A model generated the notes under the pieces. It saw nothing but the letters and a program-made list of their open reading frames with translations. It did no database searches and was not told the DNA's origin. A DNA stretch of 5,442 bases from CAZHFA01 sp964534945 (GTDB lineage: Bacteria; Bdellovibrionota_C; UBA2361; CAKMMH01): contig CAZHSB010000076.1 in the NCBI GenBank assembly GCA_964534945.1, forward strand, positions 1 to 5,442, read 5' to 3'. The number at the start of each line of letters is the position of its first letter. Position 1 is the stretch's first letter. A program made the position numbers and the translations under genes. Below, one piece after another: positions 1-5,438 of the stretch.

Positions 1-319
1 CTAAAATTTTATCAGGATGAGCTTGTATAGAAAGTGGTTTATTTATAGAAAGAATCTTTAATAAAAATGGAAGCTCATTTCCAAATTCTAAGAGAGAACT
101 TCCAAGACATTCATTTAAGTGGTTATTTATATGCTCATTTAATGAAAGATCTTTTTGAACTTTACCAGGGGCTTTTGGATGCGCGCCGACCCATAATTCT
201 GCATAAGGCAAATCTTCATCGATATTTTCAAGATACTTTGTAACAAGAGATTCGCTACAAGGCTTTCCCCATGTATAATTTTGATATGAAGGTGTAAAAC
301 TTATAATCTTATCTGCCAT
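1..319 (-). CDS. manA: Mannose-6-phosphate isomerase, class I (N-terminal part, cut by window edge)
   Basis: This reading frame runs off the left edge, so only the first 106 residues are visible. Type I phosphomannose isomerases are cytoplasmic zinc enzymes that interconvert mannose-6-phosphate and fructose-6-phosphate, supplying mannose for surface polysaccharides. The family signatures are clear: YTWGKP near residues 14-19, YAELWVGAHPKAP at about 39-51, and LPFLLKILSINKPLSIQAHP at about 83-102. Q99 and H101 of the QAHP motif correspond to two of the known zinc ligands; the later Glu and His ligands lie outside the window. The ATG is preceded on the minus strand by AAGGA (326-330), six bases upstream, which supports this start. 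The gene is not overlapped by the membrane-protein gene upstream of it, from which it is separated by 178 bp. The family call is firm; use in mannose catabolism versus GDP-mannose supply cannot be decided here. Confidence 0.93.
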   Translation of the reverse strand, partial: MADKIISFTPSYQNYTWGKPCSESLVTKYLENIDEDLPYAELWVGAHPKAPGKVQKDLSLNEHINNHLNECLGSSLLEFGNELPFLLKILSINKPLSIQAHPDKIL

Positions 320-455
320 GTAACATCCTTGTATTTTAGCTTAAGATTTCTTGCCTTATCCAAATAAGTCGACAGGTTTTTCGAAAACTAAAATTTTATT
401 TAATGAATTTACAACAAACCACTTATTTTAACTAAAGTTTCCTCTTATTCAAGAG

Positions 456-489
456 AAAAAATTTTATAACCATTTCTAGTTGTTAAAAT
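456..489 (-). terminator. Possible weak terminator after the flippase-like gene
   Basis: Read on the minus strand just past the stop codon of the membrane-protein gene, ATTTTAAC (482-489) can pair with GTTATAAAAT (461-470) if a TA bulge is allowed, and a run of six T follows. The stem is AT-only except for one pair, so the fold is weak. It would end the membrane-protein transcript before manA. Confidence 0.28.
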
Positions 490-497
490 CATGGCAA

Positions 498-1439
498 TTA
501 TTTGATTTTTAAGGTTTTTAGACCGAAATACTTCATAAAACAAAGACCAACAATAATAACTGGAATTAACTGACAAGCATGAATAACTGTACCATAGGCA
601 AGAGACAACGATTCAGAAATTCCAAAAATAAGCAAAGTTTTCTGAGTAGTAAACTCAAAAAGGCCAAGAGCTCCTGGACTGCTTGGAATAAGTACTGCTA
701 GGTTAACAGTCCCAAGAACAAAGCATGCAAGATGAAACGAAGCAGGTTCGATATTAAAAACAACTAAGCCATAATAAAACATTACTGCTTCAACAGTCCA
801 AGTAAAAACTGATAGAAAAACAACTAATAAAAATTTTGAAGGAGTCTTCATCGATAATCTAAATCCCTCAAGAAAATTTGCTATAAATTTTCCCACAAAA
901 TTATTAGGGAATTTTAAATGATATTTAATATTCAAAATATTTACTAAAATAATTACAAAAATTGCGATACTAAAAATTGCTAGGCCCACATATTTTAATT
1001 TGTTCGCCCAATCAGGAAGCATGATTCCTAAAGAACCCCAAAAAAGTAAGATTACAATTGCTACACCATCAAGAACTCTTTCTACAAAAATATTAGACAA
1101 TGTAGTACTTCTTGAAATATTTGAATGTTGTCCAATAACTTGCGCCCTTACAAGCTCTCCAAGCCTTGCAGGAAGAACATTGTTCGCCGCATACCCTAAA
1201 AATATACCACCTAGCGCTTGCTTAAAATTTAACATTGGAAGCATAACCTTGGTCCTAATAGCACGCACAAAAAATCCTGTAAAATAAATTATCGTAAGGA
1301 TTGTAATATTTAATACAGAAACTTTTTTAAGATGAGATAAAAATTCATCAAAATTTAAATAATAAGCAATTAATCCTAAAAGTAAAAAAGTAACTAACCA
1401 ACCAACAATAATAGATATATTTTTTTTATTAAATTCCAT
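498..1439 (-). CDS. YbhN/UPF0104 family flippase-like integral membrane protein
   Basis: The 313-residue product is strongly hydrophobic, with about seven or eight likely membrane segments (roughly 8-28, 43-60, 72-88, 124-142, 150-170, 202-226, 236-254 and 284-303). It carries the hallmarks of the lysylphosphatidylglycerol synthase TM-region/UPF0104 family (PF03706): NNVLPARLGELVRA at about 86-99, VERVLDGVAI at 119-128, and IPSSPGALGLFEF at 251-263. The conserved R92, E95, R98, E120, R121, D124, P255, G256 and E262 are all present. Members include the membrane half of MprF and stand-alone proteins proposed to move lipids or glycolipids across the inner membrane. No aminoacyl-transferase domain is attached, so this is the stand-alone form and its substrate cannot be told. 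The ATG has no strong Shine-Dalgarno sequence, but the N-terminal helix starts directly after a short basic segment (residues 5-6), which fits this start. It is transcribed divergently from the DUF59 gene. Confidence 0.88.
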   Translation of the reverse strand: MEFNKKNISIIVGWLVTFLLLGLIAYYLNFDEFLSHLKKVSVLNITILTIIYFTGFFVRAIRTKVMLPMLNFKQALGGIFLGYAANNVLPARLGELVRAQVIGQHSNISRSTTLSNIFVERVLDGVAIVILLFWGSLGIMLPDWANKLKYVGLAIFSIAIFVIILVNILNIKYHLKFPNNFVGKFIANFLEGFRLSMKTPSKFLLVVFLSVFTWTVEAVMFYYGLVVFNIEPASFHLACFVLGTVNLAVLIPSSPGALGLFEFTTQKTLLIFGISESLSLAYGTVIHACQLIPVIIVGLCFMKYFGLKTLKIK

Positions 1440-1484
1440 AAAGATAAGAATAACTATAAAAAGTATTTTTTAACAATAGAAAGA

Positions 1485-1512
1485 TTTATAAAATCATGGA
1501 ATAATCATACAA
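1485..1512 (-). promoter_or_regulatory. Candidate promoter for the flippase-like gene
   Basis: On the minus strand, TTGTAT (1507-1512) and TATAAA (1485-1490) are separated by 16 bp. This would start transcription about 40 nt before the membrane-protein ATG. The site lies in the 89-bp divergent region and overlaps the leader of the plus-strand DUF59 gene, for which no clear plus-strand promoter could be picked out. The region is so AT-rich that chance matches are expected. Confidence 0.3.
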
Positions 1513-1528
1513 CAATTAAGGTAAAAAA

Positions 1529-1819
1529 ATGGAATTAAATAAAGAAAACGTTATAGAAATTTTAAAAACAATTTATGATCCCGACATCGGCCTTGACATA
1601 TATTTCCTAGGACTTATTTACGATATAAAAATAGAGAATAATAACATCATAATCATAATGACTTTTACAAGCCCGATGTGCCCGATGGCTCCATATATGA
1701 TTGATCAAATAAAAACATCTCTTAGCGAACTCGAGGGAGTGGAAAATATTGATATAGAAGTAACATTTGACCCGCCTTGGACACCATCAGATGAGCTAAA
1801 AGAATATATGGGATTCTAA
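1529..1819 (+). CDS. MIP18/DUF59 family iron-sulfur cluster assembly factor (SufT/PaaD-like)
   Basis: The product is a 96-residue single-domain protein spanning the whole FeS_assembly_P (PF01883, DUF59) fold. Family marks are the N-terminal amphipathic helix, YDPDIGLDIYFLGLIYDI at 16-33, the MTFTSPMCPMAPYM segment at 44-57 holding the conserved cysteine C51, and VTFDPPWTP at 78-86. SufT-type members help mature Fe-S proteins in the cytoplasm; PaaD homologues serve the phenylacetyl-CoA oxygenase. No suf, isc or paa genes are visible next to it, so a general Fe-S maturation role is inferred from the family and not from neighbours. AAGG (1518-1521) lies seven bases before the ATG. The gene is followed by a 177-bp gap holding the ssb promoter, so the two genes need not share a transcript. 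Confidence 0.88.
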   Translation: MELNKENVIEILKTIYDPDIGLDIYFLGLIYDIKIENNNIIIIMTFTSPMCPMAPYMIDQIKTSLSELEGVENIDIEVTFDPPWTPSDELKEYMGF

Positions 1820-1896
1820 TAATAGCAAAAGGGAACCTATCTCTCTAAAATTAACGATAATATTTTCATAAAAAGAGATTTAATCTTTAGAACTCT

Positions 1897-1925
1897 TTGA
1901 CATTTTATATAGAGCATTTTATAAT
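1897..1925 (+). promoter_or_regulatory. Perfect-consensus sigma-70-type promoter of ssb
   Basis: TTGACA (1897-1902) and TATAAT (1920-1925) both match the housekeeping consensus exactly and are separated by the optimal 17 bp. Transcription should begin near 1931-1933, giving a leader of about 65 nt before the ssb ATG. Such a strong site fits the high demand for SSB. Confidence 0.85.
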
Positions 1926-1930
1926 TTCCC

Positions 1931-1975
1931 TTGGTTTTTTCGGGGGGATTTTAAAATTAAATAAATTAAAACCAA
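1931..1975 (+). promoter_or_regulatory. Inverted repeat in the ssb leader
   Basis: TTGGTTTT (1931-1938) at the predicted transcript start is perfectly complementary to AAAACCAA (1968-1975), just upstream of the AAAGGAG ribosome-binding site (1982-1988). The 29-nt loop contains a run of six G (1942-1947) and the palindrome ATTTTAAAAT (1948-1957). The fold could shape mRNA stability or ribosome access, but a role is inferred only; AT-rich complementarity can arise by chance. Confidence 0.35.
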
Positions 1976-1996
1976 AATTTTAAAGGAGCAAAAAAT

Positions 1997-2473
1997 ATGG
2001 GAGTAAATAAAGTTATTTTAGTAGGAAGATTAGGACAAGATCCAGATTTGAAATATTCAGCAAGCCAATACCCAATTACAAGGTTCTCTCTTGCAACAGG
2101 AGAAAGAAGAAAAGATCAGGCAAGCGGACAATGGGTAGATCATACTGAATGGCACAATGTCGTAGCTTTTTCAAAAACAGCTGAAAATTGTAGCAAGTTT
2201 TTAAAAAAAGGAAGCGAAGTTTATATCGAAGGAAAAATTCAAACAAGAAAATGGCAAGATAAAGAAGGCAAAGATAGATACACAACAGAAATTATTGCAA
2301 ATACTGTTCAGTTTCTAGGTGGTAAGGCATCAGGCGCTTCCGCATCTTCTTACGATTCTTCTTCCGCAAGCGCAAGCTCAGGATCAAGCGATTATTTAGA
2401 TTCTTTGTCAAACGCTGATGAACTTCCAGAAGGATCAGGGGTTTCCTTCGACGACGATGACATCCCTTTTTAG
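1997..2473 (+). CDS. ssb: Single-stranded DNA-binding protein
   Basis: The 158-residue protein binds and protects single-stranded DNA in replication, recombination and repair, normally as a tetramer. The N-terminal OB fold covers about residues 1-110, with the typical NKVILVGRLGQDPDLKY start (4-20), EWHNVVAFSKTAE (51-63), KKGSEVYIEGKIQTRKW (70-86) and the closing strand TVQFLGG (103-109). A flexible linker rich in Ser, Ala and Gly (about 110-137) leads to an acidic tail ending DDDDIPF, the standard docking tip for partner proteins. AAAGGAG (1982-1988) lies eight bases before the ATG and confirms the start. The gene has its own consensus promoter. Its final Phe codon and TAG stop lie inside the left arm of the long palindrome that begins the downstream repeat array. 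Confidence 0.97.
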   Translation: MGVNKVILVGRLGQDPDLKYSASQYPITRFSLATGERRKDQASGQWVDHTEWHNVVAFSKTAENCSKFLKKGSEVYIEGKIQTRKWQDKEGKDRYTTEIIANTVQFLGGKASGASASSYDSSSASASSGSSDYLDSLSNADELPEGSGVSFDDDDIPF

Positions 2474-2598
2474 GCGGTGATTTTGGCGATAAATCGTATA
2501 AAATGATTGAGTGGCTTCCTAGCTGTACATCTTGGTACACCGTCGTCAGCCACTCAACCATTTTCTCCAATTTCTCATCCAAAATCCCCGCCTAAAAA
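2467..2598. repeat. Long imperfect palindrome overlapping the ssb stop codon
   Basis: The left arm (2467-2516, 50 nt) is the reverse complement of the right arm (2548-2598, 51 nt) apart from about seven mismatches and one gap. The outer ends TTTTTAGGCGG and CCGCCTAAAAA match exactly, as do the inner ends GAGTGGCT and AGCCACTC. The 31-nt loop holds a second small hairpin, TGTAC-ATCTTG-GTACA (2524-2539). The right arm is followed by A residues and then C, not by T, so this is not a standard intrinsic terminator on the plus strand. Its form resembles a REP-, RPE- or MITE-like palindromic element. The ssb TAG stop (2471-2473) forms part of the outer end. No transposase is present in the window. 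Confidence 0.85.
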
Positions 2599-2926
2599 CA
2601 AGCCTAATCTTTCACGATAACTAGTACAAAATTGTTAAATAACTTCCTAGCTGTACATCTTGGTACACCGTCGTCAGCCACTCAATCATTTTCTCCGATT
2701 TCTCATCCAAAATCCCCGCCTAAAAATAGGTTTAATCTGCAGGCAATAAATTATATAAAATTGTTAAATAACTTCCTAGTTGTACATCTTGGTACACCGT
2801 TGTCAGCCACTCAATCATTTTCTCCGATTTCTCATCCAAAATCTCCGCCTAAAAACAGGTCTAATCTTTTGCGATAACTAGTACAAAATTATCAAATAGC
2901 TTTACTAGCTGTACATTTTGGTATGG
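2467..2926. repeat. Tandem array, three 128-129-bp units plus a partial fourth
   Basis: Cores of 84 bp at 2515-2598, 2643-2726 and 2772-2855 (approximate start CTTCCTAG, end CGCCTAAAAA) differ by two bases between copies 1 and 2 and three between copies 2 and 3, all transitions. A fourth, decayed copy starts at about 2900 and ends near 2926. The linkers between cores are about 45 bp and much more variable, but keep alignable pieces such as CGATAACTAGTACAAAATT. They align with the left arm of the first palindrome at the same 128-bp offset, so each linker looks like a degenerate left arm that has lost most of its pairing. Open frames across the array begin only with TTG, lack ribosome-binding sites and shift phase after copy 1, so no protein is annotated. 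Confidence 0.9.
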
Positions 2927-2932
2927 TTTTTA
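2902..2932 (+). terminator. Possible terminator formed by the truncated fourth repeat
   Basis: In the partial last copy, AGCTGTAC can pair with GTATGGTT around an ATTTTG loop, giving eight pairs of which three are G-T wobbles, followed by a short T run. The full copies have the same loop but no T tract. Wobble content makes this weak. Confidence 0.25.
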
Positions 2933-2972
2933 TAGTGTATAACATCATTTAGTAAAAAAAATATATGTTTTT

Positions 2973-2997
2973 TTAGAATTTCAGTTCTAATTTTTAT
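2973..2997 (+). terminator. Probable intrinsic terminator downstream of the ssb/repeat transcript
   Basis: TTAGAAT (2973-2979) pairs with GTTCTAA (2984-2990) around a TTCA tetraloop, including one G-T pair, and is followed directly by five T (2991-2995). Orientation suits the plus strand only, since the other side carries A residues when read on the minus strand. The stem is AT-rich, so efficiency is uncertain. It would separate ssb and the repeats from the rpmF operon. Confidence 0.45.
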
Positions 2998-3135
2998 TAA
3001 AAATGATATTTTTTAGCTTTACATTTTTAAAAAAACTTATCTAATTTAAAAAAGTGGAGGTGCTCACAGTTTATAGGAATGTTTTTGGGGATTTTTTTAT
3101 TTTTTAACAATCTTCATAATATTTTTGCTAATATC

Positions 3136-3165
3136 TTGAGATTTTATCTAATTTTGTGCTAAACT
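3136..3165 (+). promoter_or_regulatory. Candidate promoter of the rpmF-plsX-fabG operon
   Basis: TTGAGA (3136-3141, five of six consensus bases) and TAAACT (3160-3165, four of six) are separated by 18 bp. Transcription would start near 3172, leaving a leader of about 135 nt that holds both TTATCT/AGATAA hairpins. A second possible -10 box, TATAAT at 3244-3249, lies nearer the gene but has no good -35 partner at normal spacing. Confidence 0.4.
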
Positions 3166-3175
3166 ACGTGACGCT

Positions 3176-3191
3176 TTATCTATACAGATAA
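3176..3191 (+). promoter_or_regulatory. TTATCT/AGATAA inverted repeat, copy 1, in rpmF leader
   Basis: TTATCT (3176-3181) and AGATAA (3186-3191) flank a 4-nt ATAC spacer. It can form a 6-bp hairpin in RNA or act as a dyad site in DNA. The same arms recur at 3259-3272. Confidence 0.35.
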
Positions 3192-3256
3192 TGTAATGCT
3201 TAAAACCGTTTTTGTGAAAAATGTTAGAACGATTAGAGTAGTTTATAATTTTTAGT

Positions 3257-3274
3257 TTTTATCTTTAGATAAAA
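3257..3274 (+). promoter_or_regulatory. TTTTATCT/AGATAAAA inverted repeat, copy 2, in rpmF leader
   Basis: TTTTATCT (3257-3264) and AGATAAAA (3267-3274) form an 8-bp dyad with a 2-nt centre, or as RNA a 7-bp stem with a TTTA loop, 22 bases before the rpmF ribosome-binding site. It shares the TTATCT/AGATAA arms with copy 1. No named regulator can be assigned. Confidence 0.4.
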
Positions 3275-3306
3275 TTGTAATGATTTTTAATTTTTGAGGT
3301 GTTTAT

Positions 3307-3528
3307 ATGTCAGTCCCTAAGAAGAAAACGTCCAAATCCAAAAGAGATATGCGTCGTTCACATGATACGTTAAAAGCTGTAAATACAGTTACATGCCCAA
3401 ATTGTGATTCTCCAATGCGTCTTCACAGAGTTTGCCCATCTTGTGGTCAATACAAGGGTATGCAAGTCGTTGTAGAAAAAGTTAAATCAGAAGAAACTCA
3501 ACCAACAGAAGAAAACACAGAAGCATAG
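3307..3528 (+). CDS. rpmF: 50S ribosomal protein L32 (bL32)
   Basis: The 73-residue protein is the bL32 component of the large ribosomal subunit. The N-terminus SVPKKKTSKSKRDMRRSHD (2-20) is the typical basic rRNA-binding tail. A zinc ribbon follows with all four cysteines, C30-x2-C33-x9-C43-x2-C46, so this is the zinc-binding (C+) form. The last 16 or so residues are acidic and rich in Glu and Thr, longer than in many L32 proteins and probably disordered. GAGGTG (3296-3301) lies five bases before the ATG. It is the first gene of the rpmF-plsX-fabG cluster, an arrangement widespread in bacteria that links ribosome and lipid synthesis. The 64-nt gap to plsX shows no convincing terminator. Confidence 0.96.
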   Translation: MSVPKKKTSKSKRDMRRSHDTLKAVNTVTCPNCDSPMRLHRVCPSCGQYKGMQVVVEKVKSEETQPTEENTEA

Positions 3529-3592
3529 ATTCCTAAAATTTTTAAAAGTGTTTTCTTGATTTTTAGCTGTTTTTGAAAAGGAGAGTTGCTTG

Positions 3593-4696
3593 GTGGAACG
3601 AAAAAGAATAGCAGTTGATGTTATGGGAGGAGATTTTGGAAGTTCTGTAGCTATAAGAGGTGTTGTAAAGGCTGCAAAAGAATTTCAAATTCCCGTCATA
3701 TTAGTTGGTAATGAAGAAGAAATTCACAATACCTTAAACCAAATGCAAGAACCCGTTTCTGATCTTATTCAAGTGCAACATGCTCCAGATGTTATTACTA
3801 TGGAAGATAGTCCATCTCTTGCAATCAGAGGAAAGAGAAAGGCATCTATAAGAGTAGCATTCGAAACTGTAAAAGAGGGGAGAGCCTTTGGTGTTATGGG
3901 GCCTGGAAATACAGGAGCCTTAATGGCTGCAGGACTGGTCGTCGCAGGAACACTTCCAGGAATTCAAAGACCTGCTATAGCAACAAGAATCCCAAGAATA
4001 AATAATAAACCAGTAGTATTGCTAGATAGTGGCGCAAACGTAGATTGTAACAGGGATCAATTTATTACTTTTGCACTCATGGGAAGCGTGTATGCTAATG
4101 TTGCTTTCAATTGTCAGAATCCAAGAGTGGCTTTGCTATCAAATGGAGAGGAACTTTGCAAAGGAACAGATATCGTTCGCTCGACTGCAATATTTTTATC
4201 AAAAAAGAAAAATATAAATTTTGTTGGCTACATTGAAGGACGTAGCATGATGCGTGATTTGGCAGACGTTGTCGTTTGCGATGGCTTCGTAGGAAACATC
4301 GTCTTAAAAACGATGGAGGGGATGGTTTCTTTCATCTTCGATTTGTTGAGAGATTCTGTAAAAAGAAATTTTTGGGGGAAAATAGGGCTTCTTTTAGCTA
4401 AGCCGACAATAAAATCAATTTTTAAAAAGAAATTAAGTACTCCTGAATGTTCTAGCGCACCACTTCTTGGCTTAAATTATCCTGCAATGGTGTTACATGG
4501 TTCTTCAAAAGAAGATGCTTTTTATTATGGATTAAGAGATACTAGTGATTTCGTAGAAAAAAATATTGTTAATATAATAAAAGAATCTTTGCTTGATGCA
4601 GACTTTGATTCTAATTCAAGTTTTGAACCTAATATGTGGAAAGAAATAGAAAACGATTTAAAAAGAAAAATAAAAAGGGACAACGAAAATGAGTAA
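3593..4696 (+). CDS. plsX: Phosphate acyltransferase PlsX (acyl-ACP:phosphate)
   Basis: PlsX makes acyl-phosphate from acyl-ACP and phosphate, the acyl donor used by PlsY at the first step of phospholipid synthesis; it is a cytosolic protein that associates peripherally with the membrane. With a GTG start the product is 367 residues. Family motifs in order: IAVDVMGGD (6-14), MEDSPSLAIRGKRKAS (70-85), GPGNTGALMAAG (103-114), LLDSGANVDC (143-152), LLSNGEELCKGTD (181-193), DGFVGNIVLKTMEG (230-243) and HGSS (302-305). The C-terminal 40 or so residues are charged, ending in a Lys/Arg/Asp/Glu-rich tail. AAGGAG (3578-3583) lies nine bases before GTG 3593 and six before an in-frame TTG at 3590; GTG is preferred as the commoner start, but one extra residue is possible. 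The 3' end overlaps fabG by 8 nt. Confidence 0.96.
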   Translation: MERKRIAVDVMGGDFGSSVAIRGVVKAAKEFQIPVILVGNEEEIHNTLNQMQEPVSDLIQVQHAPDVITMEDSPSLAIRGKRKASIRVAFETVKEGRAFGVMGPGNTGALMAAGLVVAGTLPGIQRPAIATRIPRINNKPVVLLDSGANVDCNRDQFITFALMGSVYANVAFNCQNPRVALLSNGEELCKGTDIVRSTAIFLSKKKNINFVGYIEGRSMMRDLADVVVCDGFVGNIVLKTMEGMVSFIFDLLRDSVKRNFWGKIGLLLAKPTIKSIFKKKLSTPECSSAPLLGLNYPAMVLHGSSKEDAFYYGLRDTSDFVEKNIVNIIKESLLDADFDSNSSFEPNMWKEIENDLKRKIKRDNENE

Positions 4697-5432
4697 TTTA
4701 AATTCTCGAGTAGCTCTTATAACAGGTGCATCTAGAGGAATCGGAAAGGCAATTGCTTTGGAGCTTGCAAAAAGAGGGGCATTTGTATACGTAAATTTTT
4801 CTTCAAATGAAGAAGCCGCAAATCAAGTCATAAAAGAAATAGAGGAAAGTGGAGGGAAGGCCAAAAAATTAGGATTTAAAATCCAAAATAAAGAAGAAGT
4901 TGAAAATGCCATAAATAAAATAAAAGAGGAATCAGGTAAAATCGATATACTAGTAAATAATGCTGGAATTTCTCGTGATGCACTTATTATTCGCGCAAAA
5001 GATGAAGATTGGCAACAAACACTTGACGTTAATTTAACAGGTGCATTTTACGTTTCAAGAGCAGTTTCAAAATTAATGTTAAAAGAAAAATACGGTCGTA
5101 TTGTAAATATTAGCTCAATTGTCGGACAAACGGGAAACGTAGGTCAGGTTGCATATTCTGCTTCAAAAGCAGGACTTATAGGATTTTCAAAATCATTAGC
5201 AAAAGAATTAGCCTCAAAAAATATTACAGTAAATGTTGTAGCACCTGGATTTATTGAAACAGATATGACAAATAACTTAAATGAAAAAATAAAAGAAGCT
5301 TGTCTTGAAACAATTCCACTTAAACGATTTGCAAAGCCAGTAGAAGTTGCTAATGTTGTGGCTTTTTTAGTAAGCGATGATGCTTCATATGTGACATCTC
5401 AAGTAATTGGTGTTAATGGTGGAATGGCATAG
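4689..5432 (+). CDS. fabG: 3-oxoacyl-[acyl-carrier-protein] reductase FabG
   Basis: FabG performs the NADPH-dependent reduction of 3-ketoacyl-ACP in each round of type II fatty-acid elongation. The 247-residue length is normal for this classical short-chain dehydrogenase. The nucleotide-binding TGASRGIG lies at 12-19 and NNAG at 90-93. The catalytic tetrad is complete: N115 in DVNLTG, S143, Y156 and K160 in YSASK. The segment NVVAPGFIETDMT (182-194) and the terminal NGGMA are typical of true FabG rather than other SDRs. The ATG overlaps the end of plsX by 8 nt (4689-4696), and an AAGGGA ribosome-binding site (4675-4680) sits inside plsX, so the two are translationally linked. The cluster context supports a primary fatty-acid synthesis role. 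Whether acpP follows cannot be seen. Confidence 0.96.
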   Translation: MSNLNSRVALITGASRGIGKAIALELAKRGAFVYVNFSSNEEAANQVIKEIEESGGKAKKLGFKIQNKEEVENAINKIKEESGKIDILVNNAGISRDALIIRAKDEDWQQTLDVNLTGAFYVSRAVSKLMLKEKYGRIVNISSIVGQTGNVGQVAYSASKAGLIGFSKSLAKELASKNITVNVVAPGFIETDMTNNLNEKIKEACLETIPLKRFAKPVEVANVVAFLVSDDASYVTSQVIGVNGGMA

Positions 5433-5438
5433 GCCATT
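5423..5438 (+). other. Hairpin over the fabG stop codon (possible terminator, truncated)
   Basis: AATGGC (5423-5428) and GCCATT (5433-5438) form a perfect 6-bp stem around ATAG, which includes most of the TAG stop, followed by TTGC at the window end. Only two further T are seen after the stem, so a strong U tract is lacking. It may weaken read-through or protect the mRNA end before the next gene, which lies outside the window. Confidence 0.35.

Larger units (their letters stand above)
2927..3306. other. AT-rich intergenic leader between repeat array and rpmF
   Basis: This stretch of about 380 bp holds no credible gene. It contains the terminator-like hairpin at 2973-2997, a short G-rich patch with SD-like GGAGG (3056-3060) that is not spaced for any start codon, a candidate promoter at 3136-3165, a second -10-like TATAAT (3244-3249) without a good -35, and two TTATCT/AGATAA inverted repeats. 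A 27-codon frame at 3079-3162 is hydrophobic but poorly supported. The YceD/DUF177 gene that often precedes rpmF is not here. Confidence 0.6.

Noticed and set aside
442..455. CTCTT-ATTC-AAGAG hairpin between manA and the flippase-like gene
   Set aside because: The stem is only five pairs and no T tract follows on either strand in the needed orientation.
1000..1287. A 95-codon plus-strand frame inside the membrane-protein gene
   Set aside because: It is antisense to a gene with clear family motifs and shows no domain or ribosome-binding site of its own.
2292..2582. A 96-codon minus-strand frame over the ssb end and the first repeat
   Set aside because: It mostly overlaps the unmistakable ssb gene in antisense and has no recognisable domain.
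2503..2595. A 30-codon ATG frame inside the first palindrome
   Set aside because: There is no Shine-Dalgarno sequence, it lies wholly within the hairpin, and the other cores are not preceded by the same start because their linkers differ.
2552..2640. Integron attC-like site (ACTCAAC ... GTTAAAT match RYYYAAC/GTTRRRY)
   Set aside because: Only copy 1 has the AAC end, no integrase or cassette structure is present, and the matches follow from the repeat's own inverted arms.
2632..2877. An 81-codon plus-strand frame across repeat copies 2 and 3
   Set aside because: It starts with TTG without a ribosome-binding site, its internal repetition simply mirrors the DNA repeat, and copy 1 is in another phase with an early stop.
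2467..2926. CRISPR array
   Set aside because: Repeats of about 84 bp with homologous linkers, only three to four copies and no cas genes do not fit CRISPR architecture.
3079..3162. A 27-codon hydrophobic small ORF before rpmF
   Set aside because: The AGGA touching the ATG leaves no spacing and GGAGG at 3056-3060 is too far away; T-rich DNA gives hydrophobic frames by chance.
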